A stretch of DNA of 64,000 bases from Facklamia sp964471435 (GCA_964471435.1 CAYYGA010000005.1:1-64000), one strand, 5' to 3'; positions 34,009 through 42,838 are shown, counted from the first letter of the stretch. Notes: generated by a model from the sequence alone, not told the origin. Numbers and translations are program-made.

Positions 34009-35739
34009 CTATTGGTTAAGCATCACAGCATTAATGATTGGATGAAAGGTCTCTGCCAGCATTTGTGAACCAATCATGCCGTGATTTTCTTCAGGTTGTT
34101 TTAAAAATAAATATAACATATATTTTGGATTCTGGGCGGGAAAATAAGCAACGACCGAATGATAATAATCATTTGCGCCGGTTAAGTAGCCCTCTCCATT
34201 TGGATCCGCAATTTGAGCGGTCCCGGTTTTAGCTGCAATATCGACTTGATTTGATTTGAAAGACTGCGCAGTCCCATAACTTTCTTCTACGGTATCCACC
34301 ATAATATCAAGGACATAATCAGCAGCTTCAGGACTAAACTTCTGTCCTAAAGACTGGTTTTCAAATTGAGAGTTTTCCTCTTCACCAATATGGTCAATAT
34401 ACTGAATCTTCAACATTTCTCCTTGATTGCCGATAGTAGTAAAAGCTTGCAGCAACTGCAGCGGTGTGGCTGAAAAACCCTGTCCAAATCCAGACATAAT
34501 CCGTGATACCGGATTATCAAAGTCTAAGTTTCCTGCCACTTCACCCGGCAGACTGCTTTGGGTGGAACTACCGAATCCCAAATGAGCTAACTGCTCCACC
34601 CAGGCTTCGTCTCCCATCCGGTTTACTAATTCGACCATGGCTACGTTGGAGGAGCGGGCTAAGCCTTCTTCAAAGGTAATTTCTCCCCAGCCTATTAAAT
34701 TATAATCTTTTACTGTTCGATCATAAACTTCAACTTCTCCCGACATGAATCGTTCATGAGGTTGAATGACTTTTTGATCGATTGCTGAAGCCATGGTTAA
34801 AATTTTAACTGTTGACCCGGGCTCGTTGGCTGATTCCACCATTAAATTCGCCCATAATTTTTCGATACCTTCTTTAGTATTCAAATTAAAAGAGGGTCTT
34901 TGGCTAGCTGCCAGTAATTTCCCTGTTTCCAGTTCAACCAGGTAGGCCCCCATATTTTTAGGCTGAAACCGATTAAAAGTATTTTCAACAGCATCTTCGG
35001 CAGCATTTTGTAATCGGGTATCTAAAGTTAAATGAACATCTTCCCCGATAGCTGCGTCTTCTGTTTGAGTGTCTTCACTTGACGTGATGGTGTTCTCACC
35101 ACTCAATACTTCATCGTAAGCCAGTTCAATGCCCAGCTCCCCTTGAAAAGCGGGTTGGGTCTTATCTTCTTGAGGTAAGGGTTTAACATAGCCTATTAAA
35201 TGAGAACTAAAATAATCATTCACATAAAACCGGGAAGCAGAGCCTTGAAAATTAATACCTGCCAGCTGATGTACTTCAATTTCTTCTTTAGTCTCTGGTG
35301 TTATATCTTGTCCTGCTGCGCCAAATTCAACTTGGTCTACATCCGGTGTATTTAAAATATTTAAAATTGTATCATAATCTAAATCGATATACATAGATAA
35401 GATTGAAGCAGTCTTTTGTTTGTCCTGCACCTGTTCTCCATCTGCCCATTCGCCGTCAACTACCGCAAACATAGAATAAGAAGTAGTATCCATGGCAATC
35501 GGCTGACCAAATCGATCAAATAAGGAGCCTCTTTTTGCTTGTGTAATACTACTTCTATTTTGAGTTGTTTGTTGATAGCTTGTTAAATCGACTTGATTTA
35601 CTTGTTTAACAATACTTAATTGTCCAAAACGAATTAATAATATTACCGCGGCTATTAAGACAAGCACTGATAGAATCAGAAGATTGGTCATACTTTCTTT
35701 GGCCTGGGTGCGGTTTTTATCTTGAAATTCATTACTCAT
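34009..35739 (-). CDS. ftsI: Class B penicillin-binding protein (PBP2X/FtsI type), no PASTA domains
   Basis: Septal transpeptidase that cross-links peptidoglycan. One membrane helix (about 18-38) precedes an N-terminal dimerisation domain and a transpeptidase domain with the active-site STVK at 309-312, SSN at 363-365 and KTG at 504-506. The protein is 576 residues and ends at the transpeptidase domain. The one or two C-terminal PASTA domains present in Streptococcus PBP2X and Bacillus PBP2B are missing. It overlaps the end of ftsL by 8 bases, so translation is coupled. Confidence 0.95.
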   Translation of the reverse strand: MSNEFQDKNRTQAKESMTNLLILSVLVLIAAVILLIRFGQLSIVKQVNQVDLTSYQQTTQNRSSITQAKRGSLFDRFGQPIAMDTTSYSMFAVVDGEWADGEQVQDKQKTASILSMYIDLDYDTILNILNTPDVDQVEFGAAGQDITPETKEEIEVHQLAGINFQGSASRFYVNDYFSSHLIGYVKPLPQEDKTQPAFQGELGIELAYDEVLSGENTITSSEDTQTEDAAIGEDVHLTLDTRLQNAAEDAVENTFNRFQPKNMGAYLVELETGKLLAASQRPSFNLNTKEGIEKLWANLMVESANEPGSTVKILTMASAIDQKVIQPHERFMSGEVEVYDRTVKDYNLIGWGEITFEEGLARSSNVAMVELVNRMGDEAWVEQLAHLGFGSSTQSSLPGEVAGNLDFDNPVSRIMSGFGQGFSATPLQLLQAFTTIGNQGEMLKIQYIDHIGEEENSQFENQSLGQKFSPEAADYVLDIMVDTVEESYGTAQSFKSNQVDIAAKTGTAQIADPNGEGYLTGANDYYHSVVAYFPAQNPKYMLYLFLKQPEENHGMIGSQMLAETFHPIINAVMLNQ

Positions 35740-36199
35740 TACTAATATCCTTCACTCGGTTACGGTTTTGCTGCATGTCATTTGATTCTGCTACTTCTTT
35801 AATTTTTTCGTAATCATAATTTCGTGCTATCTCATTTAACATTAGGTCACTTTCATAACTTAACTGCTGAGTATTATATTGAATCTCTTCAATGGTTTGA
35901 TTCAATTGATGTGTTTGAAATTGAAAAAACAAATTCGTAATCAACAAGCCAATGACCAGGCTGGTTGAGATTAATATTAATAATTTATTAGTAAAAGAAA
36001 AGCCAGGCTGCTCAGCCGGCCTTTCACCAAAGTCATCTTGGGATTCCGGAATTATTACTGGCTCTTGAAGCTGTCTTGCTGAGCTTCCATCTGTATAATA
36101 ATTTATAATAGCCTTGCTTTGAGTGTTACTATAATAATTGCCTTTTTCTTGACTCAGTCTATCCGTATCATAGCGGTCAGTATAATTATTCTCCTTCAT
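35732..36199 (-). CDS. ftsL: Cell division protein FtsL
   Basis: A 155-residue bitopic protein: polar, Tyr/Asn/Ser-rich cytoplasmic segment (about 1-70), one membrane helix (about 75-95, FTNKLLILISTSLVIGLL), and an extracellular coiled coil (about 97-145, with heptads such as QLNQTIEEIQYNTQQL). It forms the DivIB-DivIC-FtsL complex. Identification rests on architecture and position between rsmH and the PBP gene, as FtsL sequences are poorly conserved. Confidence 0.9.
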   Translation of the reverse strand: MKENNYTDRYDTDRLSQEKGNYYSNTQSKAIINYYTDGSSARQLQEPVIIPESQDDFGERPAEQPGFSFTNKLLILISTSLVIGLLITNLFFQFQTHQLNQTIEEIQYNTQQLSYESDLMLNEIARNYDYEKIKEVAESNDMQQNRNRVKDISNE

Positions 36200-36223
36200 A
36201 ATTCCTCCCTCAAAACCGGATAA

Positions 36224-37174
36224 CTAATCTTCTATAAAGTGTCTTTCAATAATTCTTAACTTAGCACTGCGGGACCGGTTGTTTGCTTCTAATTCTTGAG
36301 AGGATGCTACAATGGGTTTACGTGTAATCAATTTATATTCTGCCTGCTGATTATTCATAACAGGTAAATTTCTTGGAAGTTCGGGTACACTGCTTGCCTG
36401 CTTAAACATTTGTTTCACTAAACGGTCTTCCAGGGAGTGGAATGTAATAACTGACATTCTTCCGCCTGCTTTAAGTAGCTTTAATCCAGCTTCGATTGAT
36501 TCCTCCAAAGCTCCAAGTTCATCATTAACAGCAATGCGGATTGCTTGAAACGTTCTTTTAGCCGGGTGGCCGCCAGTACGTCTAGTTGCCGCTGGAATGG
36601 CCTCTTTAACTAAATCAGCTAATTGAGTGGTCGTTACAATCGGTGCTACTTCTCGTGCTCTTTCAATATTGCGGGCAATCCGCTTGGCAAACTTTTCTTC
36701 ACCATATCTAAATATAATTCTAACCAAATCTTCATAAGGCCACTCATTCACAATTTCGTAAGCATCTAAAGCCTGTTCTTGATTCATTCTCATATCTAGG
36801 CGGGATTCCTGTCGATAGGAAAAACCACGCTCTGCCTGGTCTAATTGCGGTGAAGACACACCTAAATCATAATAAATACCATCGACATATTTAACATTTT
36901 CTTTTTCAAGTTCTGTTGTAATTGACCGGAAATTTGCATTGATTAAAGTGACACGACCTGCATTAATATCTTCTTTCAATACCTTGCTGGCATTTTCAAT
37001 GGCATCCTGGTCTTGGTCAAACGCAAACAAATGACCCGTCGGACTCAATTTTGTTAAAATATATTCGGCATGACCTGCGCCCCCAAGCGTACAGTCTACA
37101 TAAAGCCCTTGAGGATTGATATCCAACCCATCAATGGTTTCGTGCAATAGGACCGTTTCATGCTCAAAGTTCAT
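36224..37174 (-). CDS. rsmH: 16S rRNA C1402 N4-methyltransferase RsmH
   Basis: Methylates N4 of C1402 in the 16S rRNA P site using SAM. The 316-residue protein has the SAM-binding DCTLGGAGHAEYIL near 27-40, the family motif YDLGVSSPQLDQAERGFSY split over about 105-123, and the C-terminal SVITFHSLEDRLVK near 240-253. It follows mraZ by 11 bases. Confidence 0.98.
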   Translation of the reverse strand: MNFEHETVLLHETIDGLDINPQGLYVDCTLGGAGHAEYILTKLSPTGHLFAFDQDQDAIENASKVLKEDINAGRVTLINANFRSITTELEKENVKYVDGIYYDLGVSSPQLDQAERGFSYRQESRLDMRMNQEQALDAYEIVNEWPYEDLVRIIFRYGEEKFAKRIARNIERAREVAPIVTTTQLADLVKEAIPAATRRTGGHPAKRTFQAIRIAVNDELGALEESIEAGLKLLKAGGRMSVITFHSLEDRLVKQMFKQASSVPELPRNLPVMNNQQAEYKLITRKPIVASSQELEANNRSRSAKLRIIERHFIED

Positions 37175-37185
37175 AATTTCACCTC

Positions 37186-37617
37186 TTAAAAACCAAAATC
37201 AATCATCTCTTCAGCTATCTCTTCAAAATTCTCTTCAGCATCTAATGCAAAATCATTCCAGAGTTCGCTGCTCCAAATCTCAATACGGTCTGATACGCCA
37301 ATCACACGACATTCCTTATCGATCTTTGCAAACTCTAAAAGATTATTGGGTAAATTAATTCGTCCTTGTTTATCAATTTCTACTTCAGTGGCAGCTGAAT
37401 AGAAAAAACGAGTAAATTTACGTGCATCTTTCTTTGCTAATGGTAATTGCTTTAACTTTTCTTGTAAATTATTCCACGATTCTTGCGGGAAGCCAAATAA
37501 GCACCCGTCTAATCCTCGTGTCACAATAAATTGTTGTCCTAAATCCGGACGAAACTTAGCAGGCATAATTAATCGTCCTTTTGCATCAATGTTATGTTGA
37601 TATTCACCGATAAGCAC
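37186..37617 (-). CDS. mraZ: Transcriptional regulator MraZ
   Basis: AbrB-like (SpoVT) DNA-binding protein that forms rings and represses its own dcw operon. No ATG is available. GTG at 37617 gives 143 residues beginning (M)LIGEYQHNIDAKGR, matching family length and N-terminus; the AAGGAG site is 11 bases upstream. A TTG at 37623 (5-base spacing) or GTG at 37629 would add 2-4 residues. Two SpoVT-AbrB repeats are visible: DAKGRLIMPAKFR near 10-22 and DKQGRINLPNNL near 85-96. The acidic tail is longer in E than usual. Its putative operator lies immediately upstream. Confidence 0.95.
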   Translation of the reverse strand: MLIGEYQHNIDAKGRLIMPAKFRPDLGQQFIVTRGLDGCLFGFPQESWNNLQEKLKQLPLAKKDARKFTRFFYSAATEVEIDKQGRINLPNNLLEFAKIDKECRVIGVSDRIEIWSSELWNDFALDAEENFEEIAEEMIDFGF

Positions 37618-37652
37618 GATCAAATACACTCCTTCCCTAAGTTATAAATAGT

Positions 37653-37683
37653 TTACCACAACCCTCCACTTTCTACCACTTTA
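37653..37683 (-). promoter_or_regulatory. Putative MraZ operator: three 10-base direct repeats
   Basis: On the minus strand, ending 36 bases before the mraZ start, three GTGG cores are spaced exactly 10 bases apart: AAAGTGGTAG, AAAGTGGAGG, GTTGTGGTAA. Known MraZ-binding sites in mollicutes and other bacteria consist of such helically phased GTGG/TGGG direct repeats, so this is the likely autoregulatory site of the dcw cluster. Confidence 0.75.
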
Positions 37684-37693
37684 AATCTGAAAG

Positions 37694-37720
37694 AAAAAAA
37701 GAGACCCTTTTCAGGATCTC
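37694..37720 (-). terminator. Terminator upstream of mraZ (ends the DUF3397 transcript)
   Basis: Minus strand: GAGATCC (37714-37720) pairs with GGGTCTC (37701-37707), with TGAAAA in the loop, and runs into seven T. Confidence 0.85.
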
Positions 37721-37776
37721 ATGGCAGCTCTTAACTGAAAGTCTTTAAGCGCTTTTACTAAAATTTGATTTCAATT

Positions 37777-38166
37777 TTAATGGATTAGTAATATTAGCCA
37801 TCTTAAAAGAATCAAACCAACTAAGAAAGCCGTTAAGGATAAAAAGATAAGCTCACTAGCCGGCAAGTAATAATTTTGAATGTAAAAGCGGTCAATCCGG
37901 CGGATGTAATCATATAAATGTAGGCCCAGCATAAAAGAAGTCAACAGAATGCTGAACGGCAGCAGATTAAATCCAAAAATAATCCAGCCAAAGTTATAGA
38001 TTAAAACCAGCCAGGTAGGAATAAGTATAATAGCCATAGTTAAGGGCCAGGATGGAACAAACTTTAAATAACTTCTGAAATACCGGTTGACCAAGTAAAT
38101 CATTGCAAGAGGGAGGATGTATTGTAATATTTCTCCCACTGAAAAATTTGCTGCTGTCAAAAGCAT
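37777..38166 (-). CDS. DUF3397-type integral membrane protein
   Basis: A 129-residue protein with about four hydrophobic helices (near 12-25, 37-55, 62-82, 104-127). DUF3397 proteins occupy the position directly before mraZ in many Lactobacillales, and the size and helix pattern fit. The function is unknown. It is separated from mraZ by a terminator and from epuA by another, so it is probably transcribed alone. Family assignment rests on context and topology. Confidence 0.65.
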   Translation of the reverse strand: MLLTAANFSVGEILQYILPLAMIYLVNRYFRSYLKFVPSWPLTMAIILIPTWLVLIYNFGWIIFGFNLLPFSILLTSFMLGLHLYDYIRRIDRFYIQNYYLPASELIFLSLTAFLVGLILLRWLILLIH

Positions 38167-38303
38167 CCCCCTTCCACTTGTTGTTTCCTATTATAAATGT
38201 TTAAGCCCCCTTTATAAAGCTTAAGAGCTGTTTTGTTTTTGATGTTGACTTATATTCCTCCGGGGAGTCATCAATAAGTAAAGTCATAATATTATTACAG
38301 AAC

Positions 38304-38339
38304 AAAAAAACGAATGCCGGCAGTTGCTGACATTCGTTT
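38304..38339 (-). terminator. Terminator of the murA-mbl-epuA operon
   Basis: Minus strand: ACGAATGTCAGC (38327-38338) pairs with GCCGGCATTCGT (38311-38322), followed by seven T. Confidence 0.9.
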
Positions 38340-38355
38340 CTCACTAAGTGACTTT

Positions 38356-38556
38356 TTACCGGATGAAATTCCAGATATGTCTCCATGTATCTAAGTTAAG
38401 AGCTTCCCAGAAATTTCCGCCTCCGATAACAGAATAGCCTATGACGACACCTAATGCTAAAACCATAACAGCCAAAAGAAGAAACAAGATAAATTTCCCT
38501 ATGGCTTTTAATATCTGTTTGATTAGAGGATATTGTAAATGTGATGCTTTATCCAT
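38356..38556 (-). CDS. epuA: EpuA-family small membrane protein (annotated elsewhere as RNA polymerase beta subunit)
   Basis: A 66-residue protein with one long hydrophobic helix (about 20-42) followed by GYSVIGGG and a short tail with LDTWRHIWNFI. This pattern is typical of the EpuA family, small membrane proteins encoded after murA or mbl in Streptococcus and Lactobacillales. Databases often call them DNA-directed RNA polymerase subunit beta, which is misleading. The real function is unknown. It follows mbl by 18 bases in the same operon. Confidence 0.8.
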   Translation of the reverse strand: MDKASHLQYPLIKQILKAIGKFILFLLLAVMVLALGVVIGYSVIGGGNFWEALNLDTWRHIWNFIR

Positions 38557-38574
38557 TTATCCTCTTCCTTTCTT

Positions 38575-39639
38575 TTAACCCCAAATTCTACGCCACAAAC
38601 GCTGAAAGAACCGTTGTTTTTTCTGGGTCTGATTGGGTTGGGTTCTTTCCAACTTACCTGAAGTAATCCAATCCAGCATGATACCCGTACCGAGAGCAAC
38701 AGCATTCATCGGCTGCGCAGAAGGAACCACCGTAACGTTCAGCTGTTCACTAAATAAAATCTCGATATCTTGAATCATCGCGCCGCCGCCGGTCAATAAG
38801 ATCCCCTGGTCTAAAATATCGGCCATTATTTCCGGGGGTGCTTCTTCTAAGACGGCCCGGATTACCCGGCTGATCTGTTCCAACAGTTCTTTGAGGGCTG
38901 CATGAATGTCATTCGAATCCACATTAATGGCCTTTGGCAGACCCGTCATTAAATCGCGTCCTTTTACCTCAATGGACTTTACTTCTGCTTGATCTTGCTT
39001 AATGGCAGAAGCGATTGCAATTTTAGTTTTTTCGGCAGACTGTTGACCGACTAATAGATGAAACTCATCTTTTAAATATTGGATAATCGCTTCATCAAAG
39101 TCATCACCAGCAATTTTTAAGGATTCGCTCAGGATAATTTCACCGGCAGACATAATTGCAACATCAGTAGTTCCACCGCCAATATCAACCACCATACTGC
39201 CGGCAGCACTTAGAACATCCAAGCCTGAACCTGCTCCTGCAACCAAAGGTTCTGCTTCAATATAAACTCGGCCATTGGTTACTTTTTGAGCGGCTTCATA
39301 CAAGGAGAGCCTTTCAATTTCACTGACTTTGGTGGGAGTTGATATTAGGACATTGGGGCGGGTAAACGTTTGTCGAAAGTGAATTTTTTCAAAATATAAA
39401 ACCAACATTGCTTCAGTTAAATCATAATCAGCTACCACACCACTCTTTAAGGGTTGAATGACTTGAATGGACTTTGGTGTCCGGCCTCTCATATCGTATG
39501 CTTCTCTTCCCACAGCAATTACTTCCTGCGTACGGGCATCTACAGCCACCATAGAAGGTTCATTTAAAACAATTCCTCGACCCTTTAGATGGATTAATAC
39601 ATTCGCAGTTCCTAAGTCAATCCCAATATCTCTGCTCAT
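38575..39639 (-). CDS. mbl: MreB-family rod-shape protein (Mbl)
   Basis: Actin-like ATPase that directs lateral wall synthesis. The 354-residue protein begins IGIDLGTANVLIHLKG (about 5-20), has VVDIGGGTTDVAIM near 156-169 and LLTGGGAMIQDIE near 282-294. It ends in a basic amphipathic segment (QRFFQRLWRRIWG), a probable membrane anchor that Bacillus Mbl lacks. Location after murA matches Bacillus mbl and not the mreBCD operon. Its presence implies a rod or ovoid cell with lateral wall growth, unusual for purely coccoid relatives. Confidence 0.93.
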   Translation of the reverse strand: MSRDIGIDLGTANVLIHLKGRGIVLNEPSMVAVDARTQEVIAVGREAYDMRGRTPKSIQVIQPLKSGVVADYDLTEAMLVLYFEKIHFRQTFTRPNVLISTPTKVSEIERLSLYEAAQKVTNGRVYIEAEPLVAGAGSGLDVLSAAGSMVVDIGGGTTDVAIMSAGEIILSESLKIAGDDFDEAIIQYLKDEFHLLVGQQSAEKTKIAIASAIKQDQAEVKSIEVKGRDLMTGLPKAINVDSNDIHAALKELLEQISRVIRAVLEEAPPEIMADILDQGILLTGGGAMIQDIEILFSEQLNVTVVPSAQPMNAVALGTGIMLDWITSGKLERTQPNQTQKKQRFFQRLWRRIWG

Positions 39640-39662
39640 GTCGATCCTATCCTTTTTTTATC

Positions 39663-40979
39663 TTATGCAAATGCAATACTATTAGATCTTTTTACAGCCG
39701 TTTTATTTATAACAGGCTGAATATTGACTCTTTCAATATCTGCTCCTAAAGCAGCTAACTTTTCATGGAATAAATAATAGCCACGGTCAAGATATTTCAA
39801 TTCGGAAACTCTTGTTAAACCTTTAGCCACTAAGCCGGCAATAATTAAGGCAGCTGCTGCACGTAAGTCAGTTGCTTTAACAGACGCTCCGCTTAAATCA
39901 CTCGGTCCGTACATAACAACCGTTTGTCTTTCAATTTTAAAGTCAGCGCTCATACGACGTAACTCTTCGAAATGCATGAAACGATTTTCAAAAACTGTTT
40001 CTGTCAATGCACTGTCTCCATCTGCAAAAAGTTGAGCAATGGTCATCTGTGCTTGTAAGTCAGTTGGAAAACCTGGATAAGGCATCGTTTTAATATCTGC
40101 TGGTTGTAAAACTTCAGGACCTTTAACACGGATAGAGTCCGTATTAATTTCAAATTCAACGCCCATTTCTTGTAATTTGGAAATAAGCGGTTTATTATGC
40201 TTGGCAATCGCGCCTTCTATCAATACATCACCTTGAGTGACGGCAGCGGCTACCATGAAAGTCCCAGCTTCAATTCGATCTGGAATAACCGAGTGTTCCA
40301 CACCATGTAATTTTTCTACACCCATAATACGGATTGTACTTGAACCGGCACCTTCTACTTTTGCTCCCATCGCATTTAAGAAGTCTGCCAGATCAACAAT
40401 TTCAGGTTCACGTGCCACGTTATCAATAACCGTTTCACCTTGGGCTAAAACAGCCGCCATCATAATATTTTGAGTAGCTCCCACTGATGGGAAATCTAAA
40501 TAAATATTAGCGCCGGTCAGTTGATCGACTTTGGCTTCGACGTAACCTGCTGTGGTATTAATTTCTGCTCCCATCGCTTCAAAGCCTTTTAAGTGTAAAT
40601 CAATCGGACGCATACCAATTGCACAGCCACCCGGCATTGCTACTTTAGCGTGACCGTATCTTGCCAGCATAGGTCCCATTACTACAATAGAAGCTCTCAT
40701 TTTACTAACATAGTCATAATCAGCAGTTGTTAAAACCTCACCAGTTGCATCGATCGTCATATGATTGTCTGTTTCATTAAAGTGAGCGGCAACATTGATG
40801 TTAGTTAACAGTTCTTTCATCGTAAAAACATCCGATAAGATGGGTACATTCGATAAACTAGTTTTACCCTCAGACGCTAAAATAGAAGCTGCTAAAATAG
40901 GTAATACCGCATTTTTAGCACCTTCAACACGAACTGTACCCTCCAACCGGCTGCCACCTTGTACAAGTATTTCTTCCAT
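39663..40979 (-). CDS. murA: UDP-GlcNAc 1-carboxyvinyltransferase MurA
   Basis: First committed step of peptidoglycan precursor synthesis, joining PEP to UDP-GlcNAc. The 438-residue EPSP-synthase-fold enzyme carries the fosfomycin-reactive cysteine C119 in PGGCAIGMRP. AKNAVLP near 21-27 and R-containing loops near 95 and 395 are conserved. Downstream mbl follows by 23 bases. Low-GC Gram-positives often have two MurA copies; this one is the murAA type by its neighbours (DUF1146, mbl). Confidence 0.97.
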   Translation of the reverse strand: MEEILVQGGSRLEGTVRVEGAKNAVLPILAASILASEGKTSLSNVPILSDVFTMKELLTNINVAAHFNETDNHMTIDATGEVLTTADYDYVSKMRASIVVMGPMLARYGHAKVAMPGGCAIGMRPIDLHLKGFEAMGAEINTTAGYVEAKVDQLTGANIYLDFPSVGATQNIMMAAVLAQGETVIDNVAREPEIVDLADFLNAMGAKVEGAGSSTIRIMGVEKLHGVEHSVIPDRIEAGTFMVAAAVTQGDVLIEGAIAKHNKPLISKLQEMGVEFEINTDSIRVKGPEVLQPADIKTMPYPGFPTDLQAQMTIAQLFADGDSALTETVFENRFMHFEELRRMSADFKIERQTVVMYGPSDLSGASVKATDLRAAAALIIAGLVAKGLTRVSELKYLDRGYYLFHEKLAALGADIERVNIQPVINKTAVKRSNSIAFA

Positions 40980-41041
40980 TATTAAATTAATCCCCTTTAA
41001 TATACTAATCGTTTTGGAGCGAACGACTAGTTGCCAATTGA

Positions 41042-41275
41042 TTAGAGAAACACACTCAGCACTATTTGCTGGAGTATTTCAATGATTGTAATAAAAAATG
41101 AACCAGCCAAATAACCTACCGCAATGCTTAATAAAATGCAAAGGGGCTTGTCTATTTGAGCATGACGTTGATGTAAGATTTTTCGCCAGTTAATTTTAGA
41201 TAAGGCAAAATAAGAAATACTTACAAAAAGAATGTACATCATTAGTACTGCCATACCATTTATGATTGCTAACAT
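41042..41275 (-). CDS. DUF1146 (YwzB-like) membrane protein
   Basis: A 77-residue protein with two hydrophobic helices (about 4-25 and 46-75) and a conserved basic loop INWRKILHQRHAQ between them. This matches the DUF1146/YwzB family that precedes murA in Bacilli. The start is the ATG at 41275, with AAAGG about 8 bases upstream; the longer open frame continuing through the N run is an artefact. Function unknown. It heads the murA-mbl-epuA unit. Confidence 0.82.
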   Translation of the reverse strand: MLAIINGMAVLMMYILFVSISYFALSKINWRKILHQRHAQIDKPLCILLSIAVGYLAGSFFITIIEILQQIVLSVFL

Positions 41276-41286
41276 TCTCTCAACCT

Positions 41287-41416
41287 TTCTAGTTCTAGTT
41301 CNNNNNNNNNNNNNNNNNNNNNNNNNNNNNNNNNNNNNNNNNNNNNNNNNNNNNNNNNNNNNNNNNNNNNNNNNNNNNNNNNNNNNNNNNNNNNNNNNNN
41401 NTTCTAGTTCTAGTTC
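41287..41416. repeat. Hexanucleotide tandem repeat (TTCTAG unit) across an assembly gap
   Basis: Two to three copies of TTCTAG/CTAGTT are visible on each side of exactly 100 N (41302-41401). The same unit and phase on both sides indicates that the assembler broke in a tandem hexamer array of unknown length. It lies in the region expected to hold the promoter of the DUF1146-murA-mbl operon, 12 bases before the start codon at its near edge. Confidence 0.9.
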
Positions 41417-41464
41417 ATCATAGCATAAAAATAAAAGAAGTAAAATTATAATTTCCATAATAAA

Positions 41465-41503
41465 ACTGCCGGTTCTTTCTTTTTCAAAAAAGAAACCGGC
41501 AGT
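41465..41503 (-). terminator. Terminator of the mvaA-mvaS operon
   Basis: Minus strand: ACTGCCGGTT (41494-41503) pairs with AACCGGCAGT (41465-41474), followed by TTTTATT. Confidence 0.85.
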
Positions 41504-41592
41504 AAATTCATCTATCTCAAGCTTTTAATAAAGATTCATTTCACAATTTGTCAATTCTTACAATTAGTTGACAAAGTGTGACAAAAAATAAC

Positions 41593-42807
41593 TTAATTAT
41601 TTCTTTTGTAATAACGGCGGTGATTATCAATTTTTTCCAAATAAAATTCACCGGCTGCGACTGTCGCATCATATTCCACTAGCTCATCTTCTTGATTCAA
41701 TGTTTTGGCAAATAAAGTTTCGTAATCAGCCACTGATAAAGAGGTCCGGGATTTAAACATTGATAATATATCTTCTTTGGCAACAGCCTTTTGATACCCT
41801 TCTTGAAGGTTACCCAATAATAATTCGGCTACCGCTCCTGATCCATAAGAAAATAATCCTACTTTATCACCAGCCTTTAACGAGTCATCGTTCATTAAAG
41901 CGGATAAGAAACTTAAATAAAGTGAGCCTGTATAAATATTTCCTACATTTCTATTCAAGATTGTAGAAGCTTCATAGTGCTCGTCCCATAAATCCAGAGC
42001 TTTATTGATAGCCGCTATCTTTTCTTCTTGATCTTCCGGGTATCGTTTTACTTTTTTACGGTAAGCGTGAATCGCCTTAGTGCCCATTTTAGTAAAAGGT
42101 AGGTGGAAATACATAGCTTGTAATTCTTTGAAAGCTTCGGGCTTTGTTTCTTCCAATTCCTTCATGACACTTACAAAAGTATTTTGATACAAGAGGGTCG
42201 AATACTTACCTTCGACTATTGGGTAATCGCTGTATTGTGGACGCCAGAAGTCATATTGATTGTTTGTATATGAAATACTGTCGACCTCAAGAGTCATGAT
42301 AGAAGGATTGGCCGTAATCATGACAGCAATAGCGCCTGCTCCTTGAGTGGACTCTCCCCCGCTGTTTAAACCATAGCGGGCTATATCTGACATGATAACC
42401 AAAACCTTACGGTCAGGTCTGATTCTGACATAGTCTGCTGCCATTTGAATCGCTGCAGTCCCGGCATAACAAGCTTCTTTAACTTCAAAAGACTTGGCAT
42501 AGGGTTGAATTTCCAACAGCTCATGAATATAAGTTGATGCCGCTTTTGAATAATCAAAACTCGATTCGGTCGCAAAAATAATTTGATCAATTAAATCACG
42601 GTCTTCTTCTTCTACTATAGGAGCTGCTGCATTGGCGCCTAAGACAACAATATCTTGAGTCGCGTCTGTTATTGCCATTAGACTTTGTCCAAGTCCGATT
42701 GTAAATTTATCTGGATCTACATCCCGGGCTACAGCTAAATCCCGCATATCCAAGTAAAGGGGTGGTATATATAAATTGATTCGATCAATTCCGACTTTGG
42801 TTTCCAT
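41593..42807 (-). CDS. mvaS: Hydroxymethylglutaryl-CoA synthase MvaS
   Basis: Condenses acetyl-CoA with acetoacetyl-CoA to HMG-CoA in the mevalonate route to isoprenoids. The 404-residue thiolase-fold protein begins KVGIDRINLYIPP, has the catalytic cysteine in EACYAGTAA (about 109-117), the general base Glu near residue 80 (ATESSFD), and the histidine in YFHLPFTKMG near 232-241. Length is typical of bacterial MvaS. It lies 31 bases after mvaA in the same unit, as two of three steps toward mevalonate. Confidence 0.97.
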   Translation of the reverse strand: METKVGIDRINLYIPPLYLDMRDLAVARDVDPDKFTIGLGQSLMAITDATQDIVVLGANAAAPIVEEEDRDLIDQIIFATESSFDYSKAASTYIHELLEIQPYAKSFEVKEACYAGTAAIQMAADYVRIRPDRKVLVIMSDIARYGLNSGGESTQGAGAIAVMITANPSIMTLEVDSISYTNNQYDFWRPQYSDYPIVEGKYSTLLYQNTFVSVMKELEETKPEAFKELQAMYFHLPFTKMGTKAIHAYRKKVKRYPEDQEEKIAAINKALDLWDEHYEASTILNRNVGNIYTGSLYLSFLSALMNDDSLKAGDKVGLFSYGSGAVAELLLGNLQEGYQKAVAKEDILSMFKSRTSLSVADYETLFAKTLNQEDELVEYDATVAAGEFYLEKIDNHRRYYKRNN

Positions 42808-42838
42808 ATTTTCCTCCTAATTAGAATCTGGTCATATC

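Noticed and set aside
41042..41458. 138-codon frame reading through the N run
   Set aside because: The N bases carry no stop information; the true DUF1146 start is the ATG at 41275.
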